DNA of 64,000 bases from NCBI RefSeq assembly GCF_030418165.1, contig NZ_JAUHTQ010000015.1, positions 33,920 through 97,919 of the forward strand. Direction: 5' to 3'. A program made the position numbers and the translations under genes. Below are positions 34,854 through 43,567 of the stretch, in pieces. Below the pieces are notes generated by a model. It did no database searches. It was not told the DNA's origin and saw only the letters and a list, made by a program, of their open reading frames with translations. Origin of the DNA: Ureibacillus aquaedulcis. Its GTDB lineage: Bacteria > Bacillota > Bacilli > Bacillales_A > Planococcaceae. Positions within the stretch are counted from its first letter, which is position 1. Every line of letters starts with the position of its first letter.

Positions 34854-36002
34854 CTACCTTAGAATCTCTTTGGCAATAATCCCCTTCATGATTTCCGTCG
34901 TTCCTGCGTAAATTGCCGCTACAGGAATATCCCTGAAACGTCTAGCAATCTCGTATTCTTCCATATAGCCATATCCCCCATGAAGCTGAAGGCAGTCTGC
35001 GGCAACCCGTTTAGCCATTTCACTAATCCACCATTTCGCCATTGATACTTCTTTTACGATTTCTTGGCCGTCAATATGCTTTACTACGAGATTGTTTATA
35101 TAATTTCTGCCGATATCAATTTCAGTGGCCATCTCTGCTAATTTAAATTGTGTACTCTGGAAGTCTGCAATGGTTTGATTGAATGCTTTTCTAGTTTTCA
35201 CATATTCTCTAGTTAGGCGGAACATTTCTTCCGCTTCAATTTGAACCTCAATAGCCACCAGCAACCGTTCCTGCTGCAATTTATCCATTAAATAATAAAA
35301 GCCTTTCCCTTCTTCACCGAGCAGATTCGAGACCGGCACTTTCGCATCTTCAAAAATCAGTTCGCCCGTATCCGACGAATGCATCCCAATTTTATTTAGT
35401 TTTTTACCTCTTTTAAATCCTGGTGTACCATTCTCGACTACGATCAAACTAATTCCTCTGTGTGTTGGATTTGCTTTTGGATCTGTTTTGCAAACAACGA
35501 CTACATAATCCGCATTAATGCCGTTGGTAATGAAGGTTTTCTCCCCGTTTAAAATATAGTAATTTCCTTCTCTACGCGCCGTAGTCCGAATACCTGCCAA
35601 ATCAGACCCAGCTCCTGGCTCCGTCATCGCGATGGCAGATATATATTCACCACTCACACTTTTGGGTAGCCACTTCATCTTTTGTTCTTCAGTCCCATAT
35701 CCCTCGATATACGGGACAACAATATCAGAATGCAGAACGATCCCACTTGCCGGTCCAGCCCCGACACGTTCCAATTCTTCTGCCAGGATCATAGAGTAAC
35801 CAAAATCAAGCCCCAACCCACCATAGGCCTCGCTTACCATTGGACATAGAAATCCGTGTTCCCCCAGCTTCCTCCAAAAAGACCTTGGTACTTCTTTATG
35901 TAGTTCCCATTCATCAAAGAAAGGATAAGCATCCTTTTCCAGCATTTTGCGCAGTGCGCTTCGAAACATTTCATGTTCTTCCGTAAAGATGTCACCTAAC
36001 AT
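34854..36002 (-). CDS. Acyl-CoA dehydrogenase
   Basis: FAD enzyme that introduces the alpha-beta double bond in acyl-CoA. Features: AMTEPGAGSDLAGI (FAD/substrate loop), NGEKTFITNG, LQLHGGYGYMEEYEIARRFRD and the C-terminal YAGTTEIMKGIIAKEIL. The start at 36002 follows GAAAGGGGG; a longer frame to 36077 lacks a site. The 382-residue length is normal. It is first in the operon. A Glu in the YAGTTE segment is the probable catalytic base, as in short- and medium-chain enzymes. Confidence 0.93.
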   Translation of the reverse strand: MLGDIFTEEHEMFRSALRKMLEKDAYPFFDEWELHKEVPRSFWRKLGEHGFLCPMVSEAYGGLGLDFGYSMILAEELERVGAGPASGIVLHSDIVVPYIEGYGTEEQKMKWLPKSVSGEYISAIAMTEPGAGSDLAGIRTTARREGNYYILNGEKTFITNGINADYVVVVCKTDPKANPTHRGISLIVVENGTPGFKRGKKLNKIGMHSSDTGELIFEDAKVPVSNLLGEEGKGFYYLMDKLQQERLLVAIEVQIEAEEMFRLTREYVKTRKAFNQTIADFQSTQFKLAEMATEIDIGRNYINNLVVKHIDGQEIVKEVSMAKWWISEMAKRVAADCLQLHGGYGYMEEYEIARRFRDIPVAAIYAGTTEIMKGIIAKEILR

Positions 36003-36199
36003 AGCAATCCCCCTTTCAGAACTTAGAATTTTCCGAAAATATAAGTAAATTTTAACAATCGCTACTGGAATTTTCAATCATCAAAGGTTGTATTTCAGTG
36101 TTTTTTAGAGAATAATTTTCGCGCAAAGTAGAATAAACAAGAAAGTCCCATAACAAACAACACACGGAATATGGCCAATTTCTCCGTTATTATTTAAAT

Positions 36200-36330
36200 T
36201 TCTTGTTAATAGTTCACGAGGGCCCTTCCCACTGACTATTACACATCACATTCATCTTCAATAGTCCCTTAGAACCCTACTCACGGACTGTTAACATCGT
36301 ATTTCTTCTTTGATAGTCCCCGACAGCGTA
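36200..36330. repeat. Tandem array 3: about 2.5 degenerate units of 52 bp
   Basis: ATAGTYC occurs at 36209, 36261 and 36313 and the following GACTRTT at about 36233 and 36285, a 52-bp period. The unit carries TTAGAACCC-TACTCAC between AATAGTCC and GGACTGTT. That core is close to array 1 (TTAGAACCC-CGTTCAG) while the stem bases differ but still pair. It lies upstream of the acyl-CoA dehydrogenase gene. The rest of 36003-36414 shows only a terminator. Confidence 0.65.
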
Positions 36331-36356
36331 AAATAAAATCTCTTCTACCTGCAATA

Positions 36357-36394
36357 AAAAAAGCTACCCAAGTTTTAAAACCTGAATAGCATTA
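36357..36394 (-). terminator. Probable intrinsic terminator
   Basis: Imperfect stem: GCTA-CC-CA-GTTTT against AAAAC-CTG-ATAGC, with a T run on the minus strand. It would end the small gene at 36415. Confidence 0.55.
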
Positions 36395-36414
36395 TCATTA
36401 TATTTGGCATTCGC

Positions 36415-36654
36415 CTAATTATGTCTTTTTTCATCAGGAGATTCTTTTCTGAATACTTCTGTAATCAGTTCGTCATCCTCAGCTTTTACACGTTTATTTA
36501 ATTCTGCCACCGGAATCGCGTCAACGGTTTGCATATCCTCATGTAAATCGAACAGACTTATGGAATCTGAGTCCACCATATCTGGTTTTTCCTTAGCCGG
36601 TAAGTCTGCAAATTCTTTTTTTGATTCTAGAAATGAATTTTGATCTTTATTCAT
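36415..36654 (-). CDS. Small acidic protein, unknown
   Basis: A 79-residue very acidic, hydrophilic protein without membrane segments (DLPAKEKPDMVDSDSISLFDLHEDMQTVD). The ATG follows AAGGAAAGGAG at a normal distance and a probable terminator follows. It reads like a disordered regulatory or spore-associated peptide, but I recognise no family and assign no role. It is separated from the GNAT gene upstream by 84 bases. Confidence 0.55.
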   Translation of the reverse strand: MNKDQNSFLESKKEFADLPAKEKPDMVDSDSISLFDLHEDMQTVDAIPVAELNKRVKAEDDELITEVFRKESPDEKRHN

Positions 36655-36738
36655 CGTTCACATACTCCTTTCCTTCAGTATGTGAATCTATTGTTAAATT
36701 ATTCTTAACTTTAAAAATCGATCATAGTCACGATTCAC

Positions 36739-37242
36739 TTAAAACTCTATGCTAAACGCCTTTACGACAATTCCATCATCCAATGGAACAAAATCATAAT
36801 CCGGTTTTCGTTTGAAACCCATATCTGTATATAATTTCACTGCTGATTCCATATAATCTGCTGTATGTAATCCCATTGCTTTGTATCCTTTTTCCTTCGA
36901 ACGATCAATACATTGCTGAACCAACGCTTTTGCTACACCTTTACCTCTGGCCTTTGGAGAAACTGCTAACATTCTTAGTTCCGGATGGCTCAATTGTCTC
37001 TCTACTAGACCTTTATAAGCTTCAATTTCCGGAGAAAACAACACTACTGTCCCAACAATTTGACCATCAATATCAGCTATAATCCGTTCTACTCCTTCTT
37101 GTGTTTCTTCATCTGAAAGGATAGATTGCTTTAATGCTTCCCAATGTGCTTCTGGAATTTTTCTAGCGTGCTCTTTATAAGACTGTAATCGTAATTCTTT
37201 AATCTGTTGAAATTCTCCCTCTATTGCATCCCTAATTATCAT
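36739..37242 (-). CDS. GNAT family N-acetyltransferase
   Basis: Acetyl-CoA-dependent transferase with the standard GNAT core: MIIRDAIEGEFQQIKELR at the start, ELRMLAVSPKARGKGVAKALVQQCID (motif A, acetyl-CoA pyrophosphate loop) and LHTADYMESAVKLYTDMGFKR. The substrate is unknown. The start at 37242 follows AAAGGAGAAGG; the frame is open upstream to 37314 but without a better site. 167 residues is a normal length. Confidence 0.85.
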   Translation of the reverse strand: MIIRDAIEGEFQQIKELRLQSYKEHARKIPEAHWEALKQSILSDEETQEGVERIIADIDGQIVGTVVLFSPEIEAYKGLVERQLSHPELRMLAVSPKARGKGVAKALVQQCIDRSKEKGYKAMGLHTADYMESAVKLYTDMGFKRKPDYDFVPLDDGIVVKAFSIEF

Positions 37243-37366
37243 TTCCTTCTCCTTTATATTTGGATTTATCCTATTCAATAAGGAACTTCTCCTTTTTTCC
37301 ACTGATTGCTTCACGATGATGTGGCGAATGAATACCCGATAAAATCAGGACCTTTTGGTAACATAT

Positions 37367-38276
37367 TTAAACACTTTTTTGATCATCACTAGCGATGTGA
37401 TTTGATAAATGATAATGAATTTTTATGGCATTGAAGTCTGTTGTATCACCAAATCCTGGTGTTTGATATAAATCTCTTAAATAGTTCCATAGATTTGGGA
37501 AATCAACAATCCGATTCCGATTTTCCTTAAAGGCAGAATAATATGCTACATCAAATCGCACTAGTGTGGCATAGAGTCGCACATCTGAATCCGTAATGTA
37601 ATCACCAAATAAGAACCGACTAGCTGCTAAACGGCTCTCCAGCTCATCTAGTTAGTTGATTGAACAATGTATCATAGGCCTCTTCGTAAGCTTCTTGGGA
37701 GCGTGCAAACCCACATTTATATACTCCATTATTTATTTCATGAAAAATAATATCATTTAGCTCATCAATTTCCTCACGCAAATGTTCTGGATATAGAGTT
37801 GGTGCATTTTCTTTATGAAACGGGGACCACACTGTTTCAAAATAATTTGTCAATCGCAAGTAATCGTTATTTACAACCTTCTTTGCTTTCACATCTACCA
37901 TTGCAGGAACTGTTGGACGCCCTTCATAGCTGGGCTCTGCATTCAAATACACTTCGCTAATATATTGAACTTCTAATATAGGGTCTTCATTTCCCTCATC
38001 TAGTGAAAACTCCCAGTCAACACGTGGGATTTTAGGACGCATTGGACTAGCTGTCCCCAAGCTAATAGCCTCTTCTAATCCAAGTATTCTACGAACAATA
38101 ACAGAGCGATGAGCCCAAGGACATACAGGAGACCATAATAATCGGTAACGCCCCGCTTCAACAGGTAATTCCCCTGGGTTGTTTCCAAAGGGGGTTGTGA
38201 AGCGATTTTTTTGACGATTAAACTTACCGCTTTTGTAAACTTCTAACGGTGTTTCTTTTTTGTTACCTTTTTCCAT
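37367..38276 (-). pseudogene. Omega-class glutathione S-transferase / glutathionyl-hydroquinone reductase, frameshifted
   Basis: Two frames together give a near-complete YqjG-like protein. The first (38276-37644, 210 codons) has the catalytic cysteine in SPVCPWAHRSV and ends LFNQLTR-stop. The second frame continues with DELESRLAASRFLFGDYI and IKIHYHLSN, the normal C-terminal half. The break is a tandem TAGTTAGT (37649-37656): removing one 4-base copy restores LFNQL-DELESRL exactly. It is either a recent pseudogene, a phase-variable-like slip, or a sequencing error. Such enzymes reduce glutathionyl-hydroquinones. Confidence 0.85.
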
Positions 38277-38347
38277 TTAGTAGTCATCTTTCACCTTCAT
38301 CTTATTCATTAAATTTTAATATGTAAATTTTCTGATTTCAATTATAA

Positions 38348-38385
38348 AAAATGGGGTGACCAATTAGTTATAATGGTCACCTACA
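38348..38385 (-). terminator. Intrinsic terminator of the short SASP gene
   Basis: GGTGACCA pairs with TGGTCACC, and the minus strand continues into a T run. Confidence 0.8.
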
Positions 38386-38389
38386 TACA

Positions 38390-38575
38390 TTAATTTTGAG
38401 GATGAATTTGTCTTTTCACTTCTGCTACATCTGTGTCACTATACACTTCCGTATTTCTGCCGCCAGTTTTCGCAAGTTGCTCCATTACTTCTTTATAAGA
38501 CAAACCCGATTCCGCATTTTTTCTTTTTACTTCTTCAATATCTGTTCCACTAACCGTATATTTTTGATTTTGCAT
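38390..38575 (-). CDS. Gamma-type small acid-soluble spore protein, short
   Basis: A 61-residue hydrophilic protein with two copies of the gamma-SASP block: GTDIEEVKRKNAES at the start and SDTDVAEVKRQ near the end. Gamma-SASPs are stored in the spore core and degraded at germination as an amino-acid source. The GPR protease-like E(I/F)A site of its larger neighbour is not obvious here, so degradation may differ. It is separated from the large SASP gene by a terminator, so each is its own unit. Confidence 0.75.
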   Translation of the reverse strand: MQNQKYTVSGTDIEEVKRKNAESGLSYKEVMEQLAKTGGRNTEVYSDTDVAEVKRQIHPQN

Positions 38576-38627
38576 AGATCTGCTCCTTACAATGGATACT
38601 AATTGTACATGGATTTGCTATAGATGA

Positions 38628-38660
38628 ATAAAAACGCCCCTAGATAGAGGCGCTTTTACT
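38628..38660 (-). terminator. Intrinsic terminator of the large SASP gene
   Basis: AAAACGCC pairs with AGGCGcTTTT around CCTAGATAG; T run on the minus strand. Confidence 0.75.
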
Positions 38661-38667
38661 TAACTAA

Positions 38668-39600
38668 TTAAAATTGATTCTTCCCTTGTTCAGCTTGTTG
38701 GTTTTGTCTTTTTACTTCTGCAATGTCTGTACCAGCCATTGTTTTACCTGCTGAAGGTTGTTGAGAAGGAACATTAAAAGGACCTGATTCTTGAGCAATT
38801 TCTTCTCTCACTTTCTGGATGTCAGTTCCAGAAGCTGTTTTCCCGCCAAATGATTGTGATGCTTGGTTTGAAGAGAATTGACTACTGAATGGAGCTGACT
38901 CCTGGGCAATCTCTTCTCTTACTTTTTGGATGTCAGTTCCAGAAGCTGTTTTCCCGCCAAATGATTGTGATGCTTGGTTTGAAGAGAATTGACTACTAAA
39001 TGGAGCTGACTCCTGGGCAATTTCTTCTCTTACTTTTTGGATGTCAGTTCCAGAAGCTGTTTTCCCGCCAAATGATTGTGATGCTTGGTTTGAAGAGAAT
39101 TGACCACTAAATGGAGCTGACTCCTGGGCAATTTCTTCTCTTACTTTCTGGATATCAGTACCAGAAGCTGTTTTCCCGCCAAATGATTGAGGGGCTTGAT
39201 TTGAAGAGAATGATTTACCAAAAGGAGCTGCCTCTTGGGCAATCTCTTCTCTTACTTTCTGGATGTCAGTCCCAGAAGCTGTTTTGCCGCCAAATGATTG
39301 TGAAGCTTGATTTGATGAGAAGGAATTACCAAAAGGAGCTGATTCCTGGGCGATTTCTTCTCTCACTTTCTGGATGTCTGTACCTGATGCTGTTTTCCCG
39401 CCAAAAGACTGGGGGGCTTGGTTTGAAGAAAATGACTTACCAAAAGGACCTGCCTCTTGTGCGATTTCTTCGCGCACCTTTTGTGGATCAGTTCCAAATG
39501 ATTGTGCACCCGAAAATCCTTGTGCATTTTGGCGCTTTACTTCATCGATATCTGTACCCGTTTGTGTAAAACGTTTTCCATTACCATTATTGTTTTGCAT
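38668..39600 (-). CDS. sspE: Expanded gamma-type small acid-soluble spore protein
   Basis: A 310-residue spore-storage protein, against 84 residues for B. subtilis SspE. It starts and ends with standard gamma blocks (TDIDEVKRQNAQ and TDIAEVKRQNQQ). Between them lie seven repeats of about 37 residues built on SFGGKTASGTDIQKVREEIA, six nearly identical (111 bp each at DNA level) and a divergent first. Each holds an EEIAQE that resembles the GPR germination-protease site. Composition is rich in Gln, Ser and Gly with no Cys or Trp. A spore-specific promoter is expected but was not identified. Confidence 0.9.
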   Translation of the reverse strand: MQNNNGNGKRFTQTGTDIDEVKRQNAQGFSGAQSFGTDPQKVREEIAQEAGPFGKSFSSNQAPQSFGGKTASGTDIQKVREEIAQESAPFGNSFSSNQASQSFGGKTASGTDIQKVREEIAQEAAPFGKSFSSNQAPQSFGGKTASGTDIQKVREEIAQESAPFSGQFSSNQASQSFGGKTASGTDIQKVREEIAQESAPFSSQFSSNQASQSFGGKTASGTDIQKVREEIAQESAPFSSQFSSNQASQSFGGKTASGTDIQKVREEIAQESGPFNVPSQQPSAGKTMAGTDIAEVKRQNQQAEQGKNQF

Positions 39601-39779
39601 GTCAAAAACACCTCCAAAATGTTATGCCTTTATCATGTCAAAATAACGATGGTATTATGAGTAGAATAATTTAATTTCCTTTGTATAATTTCGATTTTCT
39701 TGTCTTTCCTTTATTGTTCTAGATTTTTTTACTACACTAAAATAAATATTAAACAATTTCCATGTTTGAAGGTGAAAAA

Positions 39780-40376
39780 ATGAGATATGCTCTTTTGGGG
39801 GATCTACACTCAAATATTGATGATACAAAAGCCGTTTTACAACAAATCGAAGAAATTGCTCCAGATGCCCGTTTAATCGGATTAGGCGATCTTTTTGAAT
39901 GCACAATTGGCAAGAAGAAGGCATTAACTATTTCGAATGCACCACTAAAAGCTGCCGCCATTATTGAAGATGATTTTGAAGAATTATTAACTTTCCCATC
40001 AATCCGCGGGAACCAAGAAGAGCGGATTACCAAGGTTACGGGGATTGAACGATTTGCCGCATTACCGGAAAGGTTGGTAATTGAAAAAGCGACATTGATC
40101 CACGGCCACCAAATAGAGTGGGACGAGCATTGGGAGCCAATCAATTCCTCGACTCTTGGAATTGAGACCGCACTGGTCTTTTTCGGTCATAGTCACAGAA
40201 GCGGGCTTTATAAAGAAAAAAAGAAAATTCACGATCCCATCCATTTTGGTAAAGAAATGAAATTGGAGATGAATAATTACTGGATTAATGTTGGTTCAGT
40301 GGTGGACAACAAAGAATGGTGTTTATATGATAGCTCGCAAAACTCAATCCGATTCATGAAGGTATCCAATTTATAA
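39780..40376 (+). CDS. Metallophosphoesterase (YfcE/MJ0936-like)
   Basis: Calcineurin-like phosphodiesterase with two-metal motifs GDLHSN, GLGDLFE, RGNQEE (in place of GNHD/E), HGHQ and FGHSHRSG. 198 residues is the single-domain size. The change from GNH to GNQ removes the His that normally assists catalysis, so activity may be altered. The substrate is unknown. The start at 39780 follows GAAGGTG. A yitT-like gene follows 110 bases later on the same strand. Confidence 0.8.
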   Translation: MRYALLGDLHSNIDDTKAVLQQIEEIAPDARLIGLGDLFECTIGKKKALTISNAPLKAAAIIEDDFEELLTFPSIRGNQEERITKVTGIERFAALPERLVIEKATLIHGHQIEWDEHWEPINSSTLGIETALVFFGHSHRSGLYKEKKKIHDPIHFGKEMKLEMNNYWINVGSVVDNKEWCLYDSSQNSIRFMKVSNL

Positions 40377-40486
40377 AGAAGCAGGATCTCTATGGATTTG
40401 TTTCTTTTATTAAAAAGCGGCTACCGTTCATTTTCTGTACAACCCTTTCATAAAATAGTGCATGTCCAGTTTATGAGGGGTTTTGC

Positions 40487-41059
40487 ATGCAATTTATACG
40501 GAAAGGCATAGCTATCATTGTAGGCAGTATTTTCTTATCCTTGGGTATCAATGTATTTTTAACGCCCTTTGAAATTTTGGATGGCGGGATTATCGGACTT
40601 TCATTAATCATCTATTATTTGTTCAACTTAAAAATTGGTCTAATGATTATTGTTTTAAGCATTCCTATCTTTGTACTAGCATGGTTTAAATACAAGCCTT
40701 ATTTCTTTAATAGTTTACATGGGTTACTTATTTCTTCAGCAGTAATCGATCTATTTAAACCATTGCGAACTTTCCTCGAAATCGAACCCATAATCAGTTC
40801 CATCATAGGCGGGGTATTTGTCGGGATAGGTATTGGACTTATGCTGCGGTTTGAGACAAGTACTGGCGGAACGGATTTATTAGCGCAGTTCATCTCTGAC
40901 AAGACACATATCAATGTCGGTATTGTTATTTTTGCCATAGACGCTGCTGTTGTTTGTTTAGGTGGTATATTCATTTCATCCAATACTTTTCTTTTATCCA
41001 TTGTAACCATTCTTTGTGTAGGAATCACCACCAGTGCACTTACCAAACGTCATACATAG
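40487..41059 (+). CDS. YitT family membrane protein, short form
   Basis: A 190-residue protein with five or six hydrophobic helices. The pattern LGINVFLTPFEILDGGIIGLSLIIYY and RFETSTGGTDLLAQFIS is characteristic of the YitT/DUF161 membrane domain. The C-terminal DUF2179 domain of about 80 residues found in most YitT proteins is missing; the protein stops right after the last helix with a basic KRHT tail. Function unknown. ATG follows TGAGGGG. Confidence 0.82.
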   Translation: MQFIRKGIAIIVGSIFLSLGINVFLTPFEILDGGIIGLSLIIYYLFNLKIGLMIIVLSIPIFVLAWFKYKPYFFNSLHGLLISSAVIDLFKPLRTFLEIEPIISSIIGGVFVGIGIGLMLRFETSTGGTDLLAQFISDKTHINVGIVIFAIDAAVVCLGGIFISSNTFLLSIVTILCVGITTSALTKRHT

Positions 41060-41064
41060 GTGCG

Positions 41065-41097
41065 TAAAAAAAGCCGCCTTTCTAGTTTCAGGGCGGC
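41065..41097. terminator. Bidirectional intrinsic terminator
   Basis: AAAGCCGCC pairs with GGCGGC around a loop of about 13 bases, between two convergent genes; strong T run on the minus strand. Confidence 0.8.
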
Positions 41098-41103
41098 AAT
41101 AGC

Positions 41104-41985
41104 TTATATCAGTTTTTCTACGCTTTTCTTTTTTAGGAAGGATAGTTTTGTTTCGGCAATCATAATTGCACATAGAATCAAGACTGCCCCGATGATCATT
41201 CTGGTTGTTAACACTTCACTCAATAGGATGACTGAAAATACCATTCCCCAGAAAGATTCGGTTGAAAGAATAATCGCTGCCTTCGTTTCATTCGTAAACT
41301 TTTGTGCAATCGTTTGGAAAAGGTAGGCAAGGGTTGTTGAGAAAATGGCTAAATATAGAATCGCCGACACGGCTTCCATTTCAAAGGAAAAATTGATTTC
41401 CCCTTTTGCAAGAACAACAATCCAAGAAAAAACAGCTGCAAAAAACATTTGCACAATTGTTAAGGTTATGGGATCTTCGTCCTTTACATATTTGGCTGTA
41501 TAAAAAATTTGATACGCAAAGGCTACAGCACAGCCAAGTGTTAAAACATCTCCTATATTTATATTGGTTGAGAATTGGAGCGATAAAAATCCAATTCCCA
41601 AAATCGCTAAAATTGCTCCGGTTAATTCGAACTTATCGATTCTTCTCTTATAAACCAATAACGCAATAAAAGGGACGATTACAACATTAACTGCTGTTAA
41701 AAAAGCATTTTTTGAAGGCGTTGTATATTGCAAGCCCACAGTTTGCAGGACAAAGGCCAGGTATAATAAAAATCCTAACACTAATCCTTTTATAATAATT
41801 TCTCTATTCAAGAGCTTTAGTTTCTTATAAAAAATTATGCTTAACACAAGAAACCCAATCAAAAACCTTCCGGCAATGACTTGATAAGGGGTATAGTGCT
41901 CCAGCGCAATACTGCTCACAACAAAGCCGCTTCCCCATATAATTGCTGTAATACACAGCATAATTTCTCCCATATACTTACGCAT
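41104..41985 (-). CDS. DMT-superfamily transporter (EamA repeats)
   Basis: A 293-residue membrane protein with ten helices in two EamA repeats. Typical features are MLCITAIIWGSGFVVSSIAL at the start, TAVNVVIVPFIALLV between the halves and the STTLAYLFQTIAQKF segment near helix 8. The family exports amino acids or other metabolites; no substrate is evident. GAGGGAAAA precedes the ATG. It is transcribed alone and ends at a shared terminator. Confidence 0.87.
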   Translation of the reverse strand: MRKYMGEIMLCITAIIWGSGFVVSSIALEHYTPYQVIAGRFLIGFLVLSIIFYKKLKLLNREIIIKGLVLGFLLYLAFVLQTVGLQYTTPSKNAFLTAVNVVIVPFIALLVYKRRIDKFELTGAILAILGIGFLSLQFSTNINIGDVLTLGCAVAFAYQIFYTAKYVKDEDPITLTIVQMFFAAVFSWIVVLAKGEINFSFEMEAVSAILYLAIFSTTLAYLFQTIAQKFTNETKAAIILSTESFWGMVFSVILLSEVLTTRMIIGAVLILCAIMIAETKLSFLKKKSVEKLI

Positions 41986-42198
41986 TTTTCCCTCCAGATT
42001 ATGTATAAGTCATTTATGTAATTGTATCATTATACATCGCGCCGGGGATATATGAATCCAATATTAGCTTGGTTTTGGTTCATATTTTAGAATATCAGTT
42101 CCAAAATCCGATGAAATCCACGATTACCTTCATCGCACTTTATACAACCCTTTCATAAACTATTAGTAACAAATACTCTAAAAACGGAGTTGACAATA

Positions 42199-42693
42199 AT
42201 GCTTCACGCTGTAAAACGAGGAGAAACACTATTTCAGATTTCCGTCGACTATCGTACACCACTATCAAGGATTATCCGTGCAAATCCTTCTATTAATCCA
42301 AATGTCATTAATGTTGGACAATTAATTGAAATACCGGGGTTTCCAGATCCCAATACCCTTCCTTACCGGATTGTAGTTTCGATTAATGGACGTTGGTTGA
42401 GGCTGTTTCACAATGGGCAACAACAAAAACAATATCCTATTGCGGTTGGAAGAATGCTGTTTGATACGCCGGTTGGCAACTATATTATTATTAATAAGGC
42501 ACCAAATCCCGGGGGTCCTTTTGGAACCATGTGGATGAGTTTATCAAAACAAAGCTACGGGATTCATGGAACAAATGATCCGAGTTCTATTGGGAAGGCT
42601 GTATCAAGAGGCTGTATACGCATGTATAACAAAGATGTTGAAGAATTATCAAGAATCATCCCGCTTGGTACGCCGGTAAACATTCATCTTTAA
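42199..42693 (+). CDS. LysM plus L,D-transpeptidase (YkuD-like)
   Basis: Cross-links or modifies peptidoglycan. The N-terminal LysM (about 1-48, [24 protein letters not shown]) binds cell wall, followed by the YkuD catalytic domain with [20 protein letters not shown], in which Cys is the nucleophile. The length (164 residues) and layout match B. subtilis YkuD, which coats spores and lacks a signal peptide. The start at 42199 uses GGAG; a TTG at 42190 is possible. Present evidence does not tell the exact target bond. Confidence 0.9.
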   Translation: MLHAVKRGETLFQISVDYRTPLSRIIRANPSINPNVINVGQLIEIPGFPDPNTLPYRIVVSINGRWLRLFHNGQQQKQYPIAVGRMLFDTPVGNYIIINKAPNPGGPFGTMWMSLSKQSYGIHGTNDPSSIGKAVSRGCIRMYNKDVEELSRIIPLGTPVNIHL

Positions 42694-42705
42694 CCAAAAG
42701 GACGA

Positions 42706-42752
42706 AAAAATTTAGACACTCCTTTTTTCTACCAAGGAATGTCTATACATAG
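42706..42752. terminator. Bidirectional intrinsic terminator
   Basis: TTTAGACACTCCTTTTTTC pairs imperfectly with AAGGAATGTCTA, with an A run on one side and a T run on the other strand, between convergent genes. Confidence 0.65.
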
Positions 42753-42763
42753 TGCATCGGTTA

Positions 42764-43474
42764 TTATTCCGCAAGTTTCTTTTCTGCTTCAACAATTGCA
42801 CGATCGATTTGTTCCTTGGGATTGACTAATACCTTGCCATGACCTGCAGCAAGAATTTGAGGATATAATTGCTGAATTTTTTTAGCGCTTTCGAGGGAAA
42901 CTTCTTTATTCCATGTAGCAAATGTTGGGAAAGGAAACAAAGGCACCAGCTGTCCGCAGACAGCAACTTTTTGCTGGGTTTGAAAAGCATCTCCTACGAT
43001 AATCATGTTATTTATTTTATCTAGCAAAGAAATAGATCCCGGAGTATGACCAGGGGTTTCAACCACTTCAAGGGATCCAACTTGATCCCCTTCTTTTAAT
43101 AGACGATCTGGTACGATTTCAAGATTTTTTGGCACCCCACCTTTTATAGGTGTTGGCGGTTCGTGTTCATCCAAGGTTTTATCCCCTCGCAGCAGTCGGC
43201 TATCATGCTTTGAAATGGATACAAGAGTTTCCGGATATTCGTTCTTCAACCTCAATAACGAACCAACATGATCCCCATGCGCATGCGTTAAAATGATATT
43301 TGTCAAAGGTTTCTCTAACTTATTCAACAAGTTAACAATGCCTTTAAAACTTGCAGGCATTCCTGTATCTATTAAAATAAGTTCATTTGGTTCCTCGATT
43401 ATATAACAGTTAACTGGAAAAAAGTTTGGCCACAATGTTAACTGATACATGTTACTAAACTTTGAAATTCTCAA
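42764..43474 (-). CDS. Metallo-beta-lactamase fold hydrolase
   Basis: A 236-residue glyoxalase II-like hydrolase with the zinc motif THAHGDHVG (about 63-71), VETPGHTPGSIS, IVGDAFQ and AAGHGKV. Starts at a TTG after AGGGGGAC. The glyoxalase-like loop order suggests a thioester or lactone hydrolase, but the substrate is unknown. The gene lies just downstream of the 231-residue membrane protein's terminator and has its own short leader. Confidence 0.85.
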   Translation of the reverse strand: MRISKFSNMYQLTLWPNFFPVNCYIIEEPNELILIDTGMPASFKGIVNLLNKLEKPLTNIILTHAHGDHVGSLLRLKNEYPETLVSISKHDSRLLRGDKTLDEHEPPTPIKGGVPKNLEIVPDRLLKEGDQVGSLEVVETPGHTPGSISLLDKINNMIIVGDAFQTQQKVAVCGQLVPLFPFPTFATWNKEVSLESAKKIQQLYPQILAAGHGKVLVNPKEQIDRAIVEAEKKLAE

Positions 43475-43521
43475 TATAGTCCCCCTCTAACTCTGCTTTC
43501 TTCATACACATTATTTATTAT

Positions 43522-43567
43522 ATAAAAAAAGGTTACAAATAATTGTAAATTATTTGTAACCTTTAAA
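43522..43567 (-). terminator. Intrinsic terminator
   Basis: AAAGGTTACAAATAA pairs with TTATTTGTAACCTTT, a 15-bp stem with a short loop, followed by an A/T run. Confidence 0.88.

Noticed and set aside
39111..39569. Plus-strand frame opposite the large SASP gene
   Set aside because: It is the shadow of the 111-bp repeats of the SASP gene; the minus-strand product is a clear family member.
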